Below, piece by piece: positions 63,087-64,000 of a stretch of 64,000 nt of DNA. The DNA is from Serripes groenlandicus (Eukaryota; Mollusca; Bivalvia; Cardiida; Cardiidae): NCBI GenBank assembly GCA_031761405.1, contig JASEVX010000003.1, forward strand, positions 110,499,543 to 110,563,542, given 5' to 3'. Position numbers and translations under genes: made by a program. The notes under the pieces were generated by a model. That model was not told the origin of the DNA. It made no database searches and saw only the letters and a program-made list of their open reading frames with translations. The first letter of the stretch is position 1. Every line of letters begins with the position of its first letter.

Positions 63087-64000
63087 TGTTGCACAAATGC
63101 TTAAATGTATCGTTTGTATATTTTCTTTGTTTTATAGTTATATTTGATATATATTTACCTGATCATACGCAACAGGAAATGTAACTGTGAATCGGAAATG
63201 AGATTTTCGAAATATTCTTTCATTTTCGCATGCCTTTTAAGACACAATTCTACCAATAATGAATAAATAAAAAGTTGAAATGGGAATATGTTAAAGCAAA
63301 CTAAGAAGTTAAAACAAAACACATGGCGTGTAGATGATCACCTGAAGAATATCATACTTTTAGCTCAAATGGCTAATTTTTTACTCTTGATACTCTTTAA
63401 GCCAACCACCTTTTGTTGGATACATCATTTGTTATCAAATCTTTCAAAAATTATGTATCGACCCCGATCAGCCTGCGCACAATTCCGCACATGCTTTTCC
63501 GGGCCGACATATTCCGTATCAGGGGGATAGAGGTATAGAGTAATGATTCCTTAAACAGAAAATCTGGCATGCTTAGGCTGATCCTGGTCCACCATGTTGG
63601 TTTTCCCGTCTATATATGAAAAAACAAAACAAAACTTCTAAAGAATTGTTGATGAAATGGGCTATGGGCGTTTGTCAAAACTTAATTCACATATCTCGAG
63701 TTTACGATGATTTACCATTATGAGGTTTTCTGCAAGGGCATGATCTTTTATACAGAGATTCCATTTTCTTTCTTGTTTTCATTTATTTATCTTTTCCTGG
63801 CGACAATAACACAAAAACGCTGTTTATCCTTGAACGAAACTAAATGAATTGAAATCATATAAAAACCGCCAATGGACTTTTACAACATTTGGTTCTCGAC
63901 TATGTATCCTTTACTTAAAGCGATGTGTATATAATTGTCTGCGTTGATTGAAGAAACACATTGGCAATTTAAAGTAAGAAACCAACAGGAATTGACCAAG
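63087..64000. repeat. Segmental duplication unit 5 (start)
   Basis: Nearly identical to 35803-36760, with a few substitutions (for example 'acacatggcg' against 'acgcatggcg') and a small deletion within the GAGCCGTT MITE. It runs off the window. The high identity means it is the youngest duplication pair here. Confidence 0.85.
63452..63615. mobile_element. GAGCCGTT-family MITE in unit 5
   Basis: Counterpart of 36166-36358, with 'cctggtccaccatgttgg' in place of the longer 'cgatatttt...gcagagtcc' segment. Confidence 0.7.

Overview
This is a 64 kb window of an animal nuclear genome that is poor in genes, AT-rich and dominated by repeats. I infer a bivalve mollusc. The tRNA-headed SINEs end in a 'gccgtgatataactga...gcggcgttaaac' tail. 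There are also many small inverted-repeat elements flanked by TTAA or TA, and a 'gcccccggaatcacc' dispersed repeat. I associate all of these with bivalve genomes. The species cannot be fixed from sequence alone. No bacterial or viral operon, CRISPR array or functional RNA gene is present.

Layout. 1-9.9 kb is non-coding DNA with datable nested insertions: a SINE split by a TTAA element, a foldback element with a three-unit core, and reference-quality copies of two MITE families. 9.95-29.25 kb is a tandem segmental duplication: unit 1 is ~10-17 kb, unit 2 ~17-26.2 kb, and a shortened unit 3 ~26.2-29.25 kb. A fourth copy lies at 35.8-39.8 kb and the start of a fifth at 63.1-64 kb. Units 2 and 4 contain 1.1-1.3 kb of (CT)n-rich DNA, and unit 1 has a 200-N gap at exactly that place. 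31.3-34.5 kb is a 54-bp minisatellite array. 43.0-52.45 kb holds the only substantial gene. 53.4-56.75 kb is a ~120-bp satellite array with higher-order structure. A dead LINE reverse-transcriptase fragment is at 57.5 kb. 58.0-62.9 kb is a 53-bp satellite array with a ~475-bp higher-order period, ending in an N gap.

The gene at 43.0-52.4 kb is the main discovery. Its pieces read as one ~1,990-residue protein in four parts: (1) a ~1,000-residue highly charged N-terminal region of degenerate repeats, each carrying a lysine run; (2) a Mutator-like (MULE) DDE transposase core with a C-x2-H motif; (3) a cysteine-peptidase-like Cys box; (4) two short downstream exons, the last supplying the His/Asp box of a USP-like peptidase. 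Splice sites and phases are consistent across the last three exons. The first large exon is broken by 1,918 bp, made of a perfect 167-bp inverted copy of the exon's own end plus a 1.74-kb element bounded by TGTCCGACAAAT / ATTTGTCGGACA. Removing it restores the reading frame exactly. The same 120-bp satellite unit that forms the downstream array is also present inside the last intron of this gene.

Most other open reading frames in the window come from multiple-of-three tandem repeats, CT microsatellites, N runs or complementary shadows, and are not annotated as genes.
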